In this document: one piece after another, positions 1 to 7,371 of the stretch | Layout of the letters: each line of letters begins with the position of its first letter | Position numbering within the stretch: position 1 is the first letter of the stretch | DNA from: an uncultured Candidatus Melainabacteria bacterium | GTDB lineage: Bacteria > Cyanobacteriota > Vampirovibrionia > Gastranaerophilales > Gastranaerophilaceae | Length of the DNA: 21,514 nucleotides | Direction: 5' to 3' | Assembly: GCA_934692625.1 (NCBI GenBank) | Contig: CAKUUC010000019.1 | Span: forward strand, 1-21,514 | Notes under the pieces: generated by a model | What the model was told of the DNA's origin: nothing | The model's database searches: none | Seen by the model: the letters and a program-made list of their open reading frames with translations, nothing else | Program-made: the position numbers and the translations under genes

Positions 1-961
1 CGTCATAACGTTCACCTTCTGAAATACTGCTGTGCCAAATCGCAACATCTTTTGTTCCAAATTTTCTAGCCAAACGTTTTGTCAACTGAGAGGCAAGAGC
101 AATTTCCGGCGCTAAAAACAAAACATTTTTACCGGCTTTTATTGTATCATCAATCAATTTAAAATAAACTTCTGTTTTTCCGCTTGCAGTAATTCCGTGA
201 AGCAAAATTTGCGGGGCTTTTTCGTTTTTTATTTTGTTTGAAATTCCTTCATAAACTTGTTGCTGAGTTGGTGAAAGTTCAAATAAATCCTCTTTCTTAT
301 CAATATGTAAAATATCCAACGGATTGCGATAAACTTGCTCATCAGTAAGTTTTACACACCCCATAGACTCAAGTTTTTTCACAGTTGCTCGAGTTGTCTT
401 GACTTTTTTTTCAAATTCAATCAATGGCATTTTGCCAAATTCTTTTAAATTTTCCAGAATTTCAAGTTGACGCTTTGTTGCGCCGTCTGTTTTTACAAAT
501 TCAATTATTTGCTCAATTTTCAAAGACTTTTCAATGAGTTTTAACGGAATTGCAGTATTCAAAACAGTAATCAAATCAACACAATAGTAATTTGCAACCC
601 ATTCCAAAAGTTTTAAATATTCAACAGAAAACAATGGTGTTTCATCTAAAATTTTAGAAATCCTTTTTGCTCGAATTTCAGGTGGTAAATAATCTGAAAA
701 GCCGACACAAAAAGCATTTATCAAGCCTTGACGACCAAATGGAACAAGTAGTGCTTGACCAATTTTTATAACATTACGCATCTCCGGCGGAATTGCATAA
801 CTAAAAGTCTTTACTCCCAGCCCACGAATATTAACCAAACAAACCGCATAATTTTGAGAAATAAAAGAAGGACTATCGTTATCGTCAACAGTTTCACGTT
901 TTTTCAAGGTTAATTTCTTTTTGGGAACCTCAAATAAACTTTTTTGAACACTATCTTCCAT
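1..961 (-). CDS. priA: Primosomal protein N' (PriA helicase), N-terminal part
   Basis: The ATG is at 961-959 on the minus strand, and 320 codons read open to the window edge, so the C-terminal half is missing. PriA is the 3'-5' DNA helicase that recognises stalled or collapsed forks and reloads DnaB. The visible part carries a short charged N-terminal extension, then the DNA-binding region (VNIRGLGVKTFSYAIPPEM, PFGRQGLINAF), a winged-helix stretch, and the start of the helicase domain: Walker A HGITASGKTEVYF, then LAPEIALASQLTKRL and WHSSISEGERYD, all typical of PriA. Walker A reads GITASGKT where most PriA proteins have GVTGSGKT, which still fits the P-loop rule. An AAGAAGG ribosome site lies about 10 bases before the ATG. 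It follows the PC4-like gene by 50 bases in the same direction, so the two are probably co-transcribed. Identification is firm; the zinc-binding and C-terminal helicase parts cannot be checked here. Confidence 0.95.
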   Translation of the reverse strand, partial: MEDSVQKSLFEVPKKKLTLKKRETVDDNDSPSFISQNYAVCLVNIRGLGVKTFSYAIPPEMRNVIKIGQALLVPFGRQGLINAFCVGFSDYLPPEIRAKRISKILDETPLFSVEYLKLLEWVANYYCVDLITVLNTAIPLKLIEKSLKIEQIIEFVKTDGATKRQLEILENLKEFGKMPLIEFEKKVKTTRATVKKLESMGCVKLTDEQVYRNPLDILHIDKKEDLFELSPTQQQVYEGISNKIKNEKAPQILLHGITASGKTEVYFKLIDDTIKAGKNVLFLAPEIALASQLTKRLARKFGTKDVAIWHSSISEGERYD

Positions 962-1011
962 TTTCGACAATCCTTCTTTAGTAATTATTTATATAAAAAT
1001 AGACAATTCGC

Positions 1012-1254
1012 CTATTCTTCCATTTCACCAGCCATGAATTCTTGTTTTGCAGCTTCAATCGCTTCTGTCAAAATATCAATTTGGTCAGGAGTGAAAGTTA
1101 CACCCTTTTTGGTTGGCAACCAAGTTGCACCATCATCAGTTGTATAAAATATTCTCATATTCAAGTAACTTTTACCCTTATATTCACTTATAGAAATTTG
1201 TAATTGTTCAGTATCTGACCTTTCGATAGTTGCTAAAATTTTTGCATCTGCCAT
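1012..1254 (-). CDS. PC4/p15-type ssDNA-binding transcriptional coactivator homologue
   Basis: This 80-residue protein matches the pattern of the PC4 (p15) C-terminal domain. It has an N-terminal beta region, then NMRIFYTTDDGATWLPTKKG followed by VTFTPDQIDILTEAIEAA, which is the strand-turn-strand and final helix of that fold. Bacterial members are small dimeric ssDNA-binding proteins with roles proposed in transcription or DNA repair; the exact role here is not known. The sequence AAGGAG lies 8-9 bases before the ATG, and an extended -10 promoter lies just upstream. The gene leads into priA after 50 bases, which is a sensible pairing of two single-strand DNA-binding proteins. The acidic tail (GEMEE) resembles the acidic C-terminal tails of some ssDNA-binding proteins, but it is very short. 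Confidence 0.85.
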   Translation of the reverse strand: MADAKILATIERSDTEQLQISISEYKGKSYLNMRIFYTTDDGATWLPTKKGVTFTPDQIDILTEAIEAAKQEFMAGEMEE

Positions 1255-1286
1255 AATAATCTCTCCTTATAAAATTGTGCCCTCTT

Positions 1287-1315
1287 ATTTTAACATAAAG
1301 ACTTGTTTGCGTAAA
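1287..1315 (-). promoter_or_regulatory. Promoter for the PC4-like gene and priA
   Basis: On the minus strand, -35 TTTACG (1310-1315), a 17-base spacer and -10 TAAAAT (1287-1292), preceded by TG one base away (extended -10). It overlaps the divergent promoter at 1303-1331, so the two start sites probably compete for polymerase. Found by eye only. Confidence 0.45.
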
Positions 1316-1331
1316 TATGATATATTAATAT
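1303..1331 (+). promoter_or_regulatory. Promoter for the DUF3137 gene
   Basis: -35 TTGTTT (1303-1308), a 17-base spacer and -10 TAATAT (1326-1331). The predicted start, near 1338, leaves a short leader that contains GAGGAG ahead of the ATG at 1353. It overlaps the opposing promoter at 1287-1315. Confidence 0.4.
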
Positions 1332-1352
1332 ACAAGAAGAGGAGAATCTTTA

Positions 1353-2408
1353 ATGGCTAACAAAACTCAAGAAATGTATACTTATGTCATAAATCTATTT
1401 CAAAAAGAACTAAAAGAACCTGCTAATAGACTCGAAAAACAAAGAAAATTTTTCAACGGTTTTTCAAAATTTTTCAAAGCTATCGCAATTATTGGCGGAA
1501 TAATCGCTGGAGTAATATTAGCCATCATTTTAATAACTTTAGGTTCTGCATATTTAGGCTACCCTATAGGACTAATGTATTCTAAAAATACTATAGCATT
1601 TGGCTTGTACGGGGGCATAATTCTTGCTTCTTCAAGCTGGGGTTTGCACTCAATTATAGAAACTGCATATTGTACAAAAGTTAAAAAAAATCTATATAGT
1701 AAAATTTACCAATCATTAGACAAAAGCCTCGTTTACTACCCTGGAGGAATTAAATTACCAATTCAATTCTATAGTTGGGAACGTTTATTTTTTCAAGACC
1801 CAACATCTTTTGAAGTAGATATTACTCAATTAAATAGAATTTTACCATACTACAATTACATCAGAACCGATGATGTCATAATCGGAAATTACGAAGGACA
1901 CAGCATTAAAATTATTGAATTTAGTCTTATTGAAAAAAGAGTAACCCACGATTCAAAAGGAAGAACTCAAACAAACTATTACGAAGTTTTTCATGGAGCA
2001 TTATTTAAAACAACAATGGCAAAAAACATAAAAGTACCTATTTTTATCAATGCGAAAAATAAATCATCTCGTATCCCTAGCGGATTCCAAAAGATAAATC
2101 TAGAATCAAACGAATTTGAAAAATTGTTTGACATTTATAGTATTGACCAAATTGAATCCAGATATTTCTTCAATACAAAAATGATGGACGATTTCATTAA
2201 ATTACGTAAAACTACAAAAGACGAAATTAGCGGATTTATTGCAGGGAATAATGTAAATTTGTTTATTCATTCATCAAAAGACATGTTTGAACCGGATATT
2301 AATAAACCTGTTAATGATCCAAATACATATTTTGATGTAATTTTTCAAGCAAAAACAATTCTTGATATTATTACAAAATTAAATTTAGATTCTAAAACAG
2401 GGTTGTAG
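1353..2408 (+). CDS. DUF3137 family membrane protein
   Basis: This 351-residue protein of unknown function matches the DUF3137 pattern. Two hydrophobic segments near residues 40-70 and 82-105 are followed by a long soluble domain. That domain contains WERLFFQDPTSFE, NYIRTDDVIIGNYEGHSIKI, FHGALFKTTMAKN and, late, GFIAGNNVNLFIHSSKDMFEP, the conserved blocks of the family. In other bacteria such genes often sit beside lemA; no lemA is visible here. The topology suggests a membrane anchor with a large soluble domain. GAGGAG eight bases before the ATG fixes the start. The gene stands alone between an opposing gene pair and a convergent operon. Family assignment is from remembered motifs; the function is unknown. 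Confidence 0.8.
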   Translation: MANKTQEMYTYVINLFQKELKEPANRLEKQRKFFNGFSKFFKAIAIIGGIIAGVILAIILITLGSAYLGYPIGLMYSKNTIAFGLYGGIILASSSWGLHSIIETAYCTKVKKNLYSKIYQSLDKSLVYYPGGIKLPIQFYSWERLFFQDPTSFEVDITQLNRILPYYNYIRTDDVIIGNYEGHSIKIIEFSLIEKRVTHDSKGRTQTNYYEVFHGALFKTTMAKNIKVPIFINAKNKSSRIPSGFQKINLESNEFEKLFDIYSIDQIESRYFFNTKMMDDFIKLRKTTKDEISGFIAGNNVNLFIHSSKDMFEPDINKPVNDPNTYFDVIFQAKTILDIITKLNLDSKTGL

Positions 2409-2444
2409 ATTCTTGTTCAATATAGAACACGATATTCTTGGTTT

Positions 2445-2507
2445 AAAGTAGGTCAGGCATTGCCTGACACGTAAAATTAACGTCGTTGGTCACGGCAACG
2501 TCTGATA
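2445..2507. repeat. Palindromic intergenic repeat, copy A
   Basis: This stretch begins AAAGTAGGTC and contains a perfect 8+8 inverted repeat GTCAGGCA-T-TGCCTGAC (2452-2468). It continues through GTAAAATTAACG into a second arm with CGTTG...CAACG. A related element occurs at 16638-16678 (copy B), which shares AAAGTAGGTC (on the opposite strand), a GTCGG hairpin and the GTAAATTAACG block. It is more GC-rich than its surroundings and non-coding. It looks like a small dispersed REP-like family. Confidence 0.5.
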
Positions 2508-2510
2508 TTA

Positions 2511-2544
2511 AAAAAAGCGAGTGACTTATTTAAGTCACTCGCTT
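2511..2544 (-). terminator. Rho-independent terminator of the acd operon
   Basis: A perfect 14+14 inverted repeat, AAGCGAGTGACTTA / TAAGTCACTCGCTT, with a two-base centre lies 21 bases past the acd stop. On the minus strand it runs into six to seven T residues. The plus strand has no matching T run, so it mainly ends the minus-strand transcript. Confidence 0.85.
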
Positions 2545-2565
2545 CAAGTTTATTCAAGCCTTTAA

Positions 2566-4725
2566 TTAGTGGCAGCAACTGCAAGCGCCGCATTCACACA
2601 TAATAGCTTTTTTCGCTTCTTCCAAACGAACTTTGATACGTCCGTCAACAGCGATACCTTCACCTGTTTTTTCAGAAATTAACAATGGGTTAATATCTAA
2701 TTCATCAATGAAGCTAAAGTCGTGAACTAATTGAGATAATCTCAACAATGTTTCTTCGATTTGTTCCATTTGAGCAGGAGTTGTACCTCTTGCACCTTCT
2801 AACAATTTGTATGCTTTAACTGATTTAATCATTTCTTTAGCATCAACGTCAGTCAATGGAGCAATTCTGAATGTTACGTCTTTCATAACTTCGATGAATA
2901 CACCACCCAAACCGAACATCATCATTGGTCCGTATTGAGGGTCTGTTGCAATACCGCAAACCATTTCTCTGTTGCCTTTAACCATTTCTTGAATGATTAC
3001 ACCTTCAAGACCGTCAATCAAACCTTTTTCAGTCAATTTAGCAATCAAGTCACGGTATTCTGCTCTTAATTGTTCTTCAGATTGAATATTAACTCTTACA
3101 CCACCAACATCTGTTTTGTGAGAAGTTGTTTTTGATGTCATCTTCATAACAACCGGATATCCGATTGAATTACCAACACTTACAACTTCTTCTTCAGTTG
3201 TTGCAAATCCTGATTTACATACTCTGATACCGTAAGCATCAAGAACGTCAATAGATTCACGAGTTGTTAATTGAGCTCTGTCTTCGCTCAAAGATTGTCT
3301 GATAATTTGTTTTGCTTTTTCTCTATCTACGTCAAAACAAGGAATTTTTCCTTCCGGTCTTTCCATCCACAATCTTTGTTGGTTCAATCTATTCAAACCG
3401 TCAGCTGCTTCTTCTGCATACATAAAGAATGGCATATTAACGTCCATATCAGACAATGCTGAGAAGAAATCAGACTTAGTCATGAATACACCGATAACAG
3501 GTTTTTCAGGGTGTTCAGCTTTAATTTCCATTAATGCTTTAGCAACATCAATATCTTTCAAACCTAAGAATGGAAGATAAATTGTGATAATCATATCAAC
3601 GTTTTCATCAGCAATAACTGTTTCCAATGTTTGCTTGTAGTGTTCGATTGGAGCAGATGCAATCATATCGATTGGGTTTTTAACTGATGCAGCAGATGGT
3701 AAGAAGCTTCTCAATTTGTCTTTTGTTGCATCTGAAATTTTAGCCATTTGCATACCATATTCACAAACAGCATCAGTTGCCATAATACCAGGCCCACCTG
3801 AGTTAGTGATAATTGCTACTCTGTCACCTTTTGGAATAGGGCAGTTAGCAAAAACCTTTGCAGTTGCAAACAAGTTTTTCAAAGAATATTCTCTAATAAC
3901 ACCTGATTGTTGTAACAAAGCGTTAGCGGCTTTATCAGCACCAGCCAAGGAACCGGTGTGAGAAGATGCAGCAGAAGCACCTGCTGCTGAACGACCGGCT
4001 TTCAAAGCCAATACAGGTTTTTTCTTAGAAATTCTTGAAGCAAGTTTTCTGAAGTTTGCAGGGTTTTGGATTGATTCCATATAAAGAAGAATTTGTTCAA
4101 CGTCTTCTTCATTTTCCCAATATTCAAGAGCAGTTTCAGCGTTAACATCTGCTTGGTTACCGATTGAAATAAATTGAGCAAAACCAAGGTTAAGGTCTTT
4201 CAAGATGTTCAAAATACCGCCACCTAAAGCACCTGATTGAGAAACGAAACCGATGTTACCACGTTCAGGTAAAGATTCAGCAAAACAACCGTCCATACGA
4301 ATGTCAGGGTGAGTGTTTACAACACCTAAGCAGTTAGGACCAACACATCTCATGCCATATTCTCTAACTTTTGCCAACAATTGTTTTTCAGCTTCTGCAC
4401 CTTCTTTACCAGTTTCTTTAAAGCCTGCAGTGATGATACAAAGACCTTTGATTCCTTTTTCGTGACATTGGTCAATTGTTGAAAGTACAAATTTAGCGTT
4501 AACAACGATAATTGCCAAATCAACTTCACCAGGAATTTCAAGAACTGAAGTATATGCTTGTAAACCTTCGATAATTCCGCCTTTTGGGTTTACCGGATAG
4601 ATTTTACCATTAAAATTGTATTCTTGTAATCTTTTCATAATATCGGAACCGATAGTATGTTCTTTTGTTGAAGCACCAACAACCGCAATGGATTTTGGCT
4701 TCATAATTTTGTCTAAATTGTTCAT
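2566..4725 (-). CDS. acd: Acetate-CoA ligase (ADP-forming), fused alpha-beta subunits
   Basis: This 719-residue cytoplasmic enzyme converts acetyl-CoA, ADP and phosphate to acetate, CoA and ATP, giving substrate-level ATP at the end of fermentation. Domain order: CoA-binding Rossmann domain (about 8-130, with SIAVVGASTKEHTIG and VGPNCLGVVNT), two succinyl-CoA-ligase-like domains (about 150-460), and ATP-grasp (about 484-705, with HKTDVGGV at 536-543, FGLGGVFIEVMKDV near 604 and ELDINPLL near 675). His256 in SSHTGSLAG is the expected phosphohistidine. Length fits the single-chain form. Substrate range may extend to other acyl-CoAs. The chain ends in an unusual tail, CECGACSCCH (710-719), with five Cys and a terminal His beyond the ATP-grasp domain. 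AAAGGA lies 8 bases before the ATG. The gene is last in a minus-strand run, 51 bases behind two small genes, and is followed by a strong terminator. Confidence 0.93.
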   Translation of the reverse strand: MNNLDKIMKPKSIAVVGASTKEHTIGSDIMKRLQEYNFNGKIYPVNPKGGIIEGLQAYTSVLEIPGEVDLAIIVVNAKFVLSTIDQCHEKGIKGLCIITAGFKETGKEGAEAEKQLLAKVREYGMRCVGPNCLGVVNTHPDIRMDGCFAESLPERGNIGFVSQSGALGGGILNILKDLNLGFAQFISIGNQADVNAETALEYWENEEDVEQILLYMESIQNPANFRKLASRISKKKPVLALKAGRSAAGASAASSHTGSLAGADKAANALLQQSGVIREYSLKNLFATAKVFANCPIPKGDRVAIITNSGGPGIMATDAVCEYGMQMAKISDATKDKLRSFLPSAASVKNPIDMIASAPIEHYKQTLETVIADENVDMIITIYLPFLGLKDIDVAKALMEIKAEHPEKPVIGVFMTKSDFFSALSDMDVNMPFFMYAEEAADGLNRLNQQRLWMERPEGKIPCFDVDREKAKQIIRQSLSEDRAQLTTRESIDVLDAYGIRVCKSGFATTEEEVVSVGNSIGYPVVMKMTSKTTSHKTDVGGVRVNIQSEEQLRAEYRDLIAKLTEKGLIDGLEGVIIQEMVKGNREMVCGIATDPQYGPMMMFGLGGVFIEVMKDVTFRIAPLTDVDAKEMIKSVKAYKLLEGARGTTPAQMEQIEETLLRLSQLVHDFSFIDELDINPLLISEKTGEGIAVDGRIKVRLEEAKKAIMCECGACSCCH

Positions 4726-4776
4726 TTAATCGTCCTTTCTTTTTGTTTTCTTCTATATCATTTGTTTATTTATTCT

Positions 4777-5094
4777 TTATAAAATTTTATCAAATTTTTG
4801 TTCAAATTTTTCCATCGCACCTAGCAATGCCTCTTTTAATACAGGTGCTTTTTGCATAAAATGATGAACCCAAACTTCATAATTTTGTTTTGGATTTTTT
4901 GAACTTTGAGCAACTATCGACATAAAGTTTTTATTATCAGGATTATTTTTTACAAAGATATCATACGATTTGTTGCTCATATCAATATCTTCAATAACCT
5001 TGTAAAGACTTGATTTTGTCTTAGCGTTAATATTACTTGCAATTTTAATTGCTCCACCGAAATTTGTTTGATTGTTAATTGCACTCACTTGCAT
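4777..5094 (-). CDS. Small unknown protein with N-terminal TNFGG motif
   Basis: I do not recognise a family for this 105-residue protein. It starts MQVSAINNQTNFGG, close to the start of the next gene upstream (MQVGNIQQSQTNFKGS), and both then pass into a mixed alpha/beta stretch containing a YDIFVKNN / YDLYIEEN block and an ATP- or metal-site-free helical end. The two look like distant paralogues: the common layout is an N-terminal tag, IxKxIxxDxxxxxxYDxxVxxN, then a strand and a helix. No signal peptide or membrane segment is seen. Its ATG is three bases past the upstream stop, with AGGAA just ahead, so translation is probably coupled. It sits between that paralogue and acd, but nothing shows a link to acetate metabolism. 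Confidence 0.7.
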   Translation of the reverse strand: MQVSAINNQTNFGGAIKIASNINAKTKSSLYKVIEDIDMSNKSYDIFVKNNPDNKNFMSIVAQSSKNPKQNYEVWVHHFMQKAPVLKEALLGAMEKFEQKFDKIL

Positions 5095-5097
5095 TTC

Positions 5098-5547
5098 CTA
5101 TACCTCTTTATTATCAGGAGCGTTTTTCCCGAATTTTTTACCTAACTTACCCAACCAATTTTTTATTTTTATTTGGGGTAAAAGATAGCTATCAATGAAA
5201 CTTTGTGTTTTTTCGTAATCGCCAATTAAATCATTTACAGTACGTTTATACATCGTCGTAAGTTTTTCTTTGGCAGGTAATTTAGCATAATCACTGACAA
5301 CTGATTTCATTTCTAAGTTCAATGCAAAGATCTTATTTTTAGGTTTAGAATTTTTTAATGAAAATGTTAAAGTTTGAGGACCGTAATTTTCTTCAATATA
5401 TAAATCGTACGGTTTATCCTTTAACATTTTACTAACATCATTATGAATCGTTTTTAAAGCACTATCTCTAGATTTATCTATTATAAAACTTTTGTAAATA
5501 GATCCTTTAAAATTTGTTTGACTTTGTTGAATGTTTCCTACTTGCAT
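5098..5547 (-). CDS. Small unknown protein with N-terminal TNFKG motif
   Basis: I do not recognise a family for this 149-residue protein. The N-terminus MQVGNIQQSQTNFKGS resembles that of the following gene, as does the block KDKPYDLYIEEN, so the pair probably arose by duplication. The extra C-terminal 45 residues are basic and helical (WLGKLGKKFGKNAPDNK). No signal peptide or membrane helix is seen. GAGG overlapping the stop of the radical SAM gene (9-base gap) gives the ribosome site, so the gene is in that operon. Early N-F-x-G motifs occur in many short proteins of this bacterial group as I remember it; their meaning is unknown. Confidence 0.7.
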   Translation of the reverse strand: MQVGNIQQSQTNFKGSIYKSFIIDKSRDSALKTIHNDVSKMLKDKPYDLYIEENYGPQTLTFSLKNSKPKNKIFALNLEMKSVVSDYAKLPAKEKLTTMYKRTVNDLIGDYEKTQSFIDSYLLPQIKIKNWLGKLGKKFGKNAPDNKEV

Positions 5548-5556
5548 AACAACCTC

Positions 5557-6174
5557 TTATGAATACCCGTTGACAATCCATTCTCTAACTCTTAGTTTTG
5601 CCCCCAGATTTTCTGCAATTTCTTCGCATTTTTTGACATCAAGACGACGACCTTTGTATCCATCAACGATGGAAGCATCTGTCTTTATTCCAGACTCAGA
5701 ACAAGCTTTGATAAACTTTTTAACTTCATCATAAGCACCTTCAAATTTTGGCTGAGAAAGTTCATTATATTCTTCACTTGTTGAACCATTCAAACTAACT
5801 GAAATTTCGTCAATCAGACCCACCAACTCCGGCACTATATTTCGTTTATATACGAAATTGGCATGCCCGTTAGTATTTATTCTGATTTTTACACTTGGGT
5901 AAGTATCTTTAAGATACTGTGCAACTTCCTTCAAAACCTCTAATTTTAGAAGAGGTTCGCCATATCCGCAAAATACAACTTCTTTTGATATTCTAAAATT
6001 TTTCAACTGAGAAATTACATCTTGCGCGGTAAAATCTTCGCTATCTAGCCACAATTTTTGCCCACAAACATCATCTTTATCTTTTCTTAGGCAAAAAATA
6101 CAATCATTTGTACATCTATTGGTCAAATTTATATATATTTTATTTTCAAGTTCATAAACTAAAATATTAGACAT
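5557..6174 (-). CDS. Radical SAM protein, TatD-associated type
   Basis: This 205-residue radical SAM enzyme has the [4Fe-4S] motif Cys21-x3-Cys25-x2-Cys28 in NLTNRCTNDCIFCLRK. It also has a glycine-rich SAM motif GYGEPLL, later strands RINTNGHAN and ISVSLNG, and it ends REWIVNGYS. This matches the short radical SAM family usually found next to or fused with TatD nucleases; no tatD is in this window, so its partner is elsewhere or absent. The substrate is unknown. I place the start at Met13 of the longest frame. AAAGGA lies 7 bases before the ATG at 6174, and the upstream ATG at 6210 falls inside the spacer of the promoter at 6199-6227, so it would not be on the transcript. It is the first gene of the run that ends with acd. 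Confidence 0.85.
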   Translation of the reverse strand: MSNILVYELENKIYINLTNRCTNDCIFCLRKDKDDVCGQKLWLDSEDFTAQDVISQLKNFRISKEVVFCGYGEPLLKLEVLKEVAQYLKDTYPSVKIRINTNGHANFVYKRNIVPELVGLIDEISVSLNGSTSEEYNELSQPKFEGAYDEVKKFIKACSESGIKTDASIVDGYKGRRLDVKKCEEIAENLGAKLRVREWIVNGYS

Positions 6175-6198
6175 GTTATATCCTTTAACAACACTAAT

Positions 6199-6227
6199 AT
6201 TATCATACACACAAAAAATTTTTACAA
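6199..6227 (-). promoter_or_regulatory. Promoter of the radical SAM-acd operon
   Basis: On the minus strand, -35 TTGTAA (6222-6227), exactly 17 bases, then -10 GATAAT (6199-6204). The predicted transcript start is near 6192, giving an 18-base leader with AAAGGA before the ATG at 6174. The rest of the 137-base gap to the dehydrogenase gene is A/T-rich and shows no clear terminator. Confidence 0.6.
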
Positions 6228-6311
6228 GTGATTATTTCTTGAAGATAGCGTATTTTAACCTGAAAAACAAATTAAAATTTTATAAAAATTTACATAAAAA
6301 ATATTTTGAAA

Positions 6312-7358
6312 TTATGCCCAAGGTTTTATTAAAAATTTAATAGCGCGCCCTTGAATATGCTCATTCATTGCATACTCAACTTTTTCAAGCGGTAAAACTG
6401 CAGTTATCAATTTTTCCACTTCGACATCACCTGATGCAATGTATTCTAACGCTTTTCTAAAATACTTAGGAGTATGATGGAAAACGCTCATCATTTTTAT
6501 ATCACCATAATGCATTTTTGTTGTGTCAAAAGTAACTTTAGAACCTGATTTACATCCGCCAAAAAAGTGAACTGTTCCACCAGGACGAACACAATCAAAA
6601 ATTTGTTCCCAAATCTCTGGAAGTCCGACACATTCTATTGCGACATCCAGCCCTTTTCCTTCATCTGAAAAATCTTTGAAAATTTTGACAGGATTTGGAT
6701 ATTTTTTTAAATCAATAATTTCATCAGCATGTGCAAAATCTTCAGCAGCCTTTAGTTTCATCGGATTACGTCCCGCAACAATAACTCTTGCACCCATCAA
6801 CTTTGCAATTCGCGCAAACATCAAACCAATAGGTCCAATTCCAATAATTCCGACCGTATCACCAGATTTAATTTCCGTTCTTTCTGCTCCATGCACAACA
6901 TTTGCTAAAGGTTCACAAAATGCAGCCTTATCAAAACTCAAATCATCAGGTAAAATCAACATATTTTTCTTAACTATTCGAGCAGGAACAGTAATATATT
7001 GAGCATAAGCACCGTTTAGCAAATTCAAGTTTTCACAAAGATTGTATTCACCTTTTCTACAGAAAAAACATTCCCCACACGGAGCAGAATTAGCAGCAAC
7101 AACTCTGTCGCCGACTTTAAAACCTTCTACACCTCGACCTATTTTTTCAACAATCCCGGCAAATTCATGACCAAATCCTGACGGAACCTCTTTAATCAAA
7201 ACAGGATGACCACGTCTGAAAGTTTTGACATCAGTTCCGCAAGTAAGTGCTGACATTATTTTTACAACAACTTCACCGGCTTCCGGAGGTTTTACAAGAA
7301 CTTCCTCATATCTGATATCTTTCGGTGCATAATATTGAATTGCTTTCATTGTATCCAT
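6312..7358 (-). CDS. Zinc-dependent alcohol dehydrogenase family protein
   Basis: This 348-residue medium-chain dehydrogenase/reductase is a cytoplasmic NAD(P)-dependent oxidoreductase acting on an alcohol or polyol. Catalytic zinc residues are Cys40 (TCGTD) and His64-Glu65 (GFGHEF), with Glu149 (CEPLANVVHG) in the usual ligand region. The four structural-zinc cysteines are Cys94, Cys97, Cys100 and Cys108. The nucleotide-binding GxGxxG is at 173-178 (GIGPIG). The overall pattern is nearest to sorbitol- and threonine-dehydrogenase-like members, but the substrate cannot be read from sequence. AAGAAGG overlapping the stop of the preceding gene lies 8 bases before this ATG; a second Met at codon 4 is possible. 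The 13-base gap places it in one transcript with the TPR-glycosyltransferase and the two permeases, an odd mixture. Confidence 0.88.
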   Translation of the reverse strand: MDTMKAIQYYAPKDIRYEEVLVKPPEAGEVVVKIMSALTCGTDVKTFRRGHPVLIKEVPSGFGHEFAGIVEKIGRGVEGFKVGDRVVAANSAPCGECFFCRKGEYNLCENLNLLNGAYAQYITVPARIVKKNMLILPDDLSFDKAAFCEPLANVVHGAERTEIKSGDTVGIIGIGPIGLMFARIAKLMGARVIVAGRNPMKLKAAEDFAHADEIIDLKKYPNPVKIFKDFSDEGKGLDVAIECVGLPEIWEQIFDCVRPGGTVHFFGGCKSGSKVTFDTTKMHYGDIKMMSVFHHTPKYFRKALEYIASGDVEVEKLITAVLPLEKVEYAMNEHIQGRAIKFLIKPWA

Positions 7359-7371
7359 AATTTTAACCTTC

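Noticed and set aside
944..1147. 67-codon plus-strand frame across the priA-PC4 gap
   Set aside because: It is antisense to two well supported genes and has no ribosome site.
6175..6210. Longer radical SAM start at 6210
   Set aside because: That ATG falls between the -35 and -10 boxes of a good promoter and has no ribosome site, whereas Met13 has AAAGGA at the right distance.
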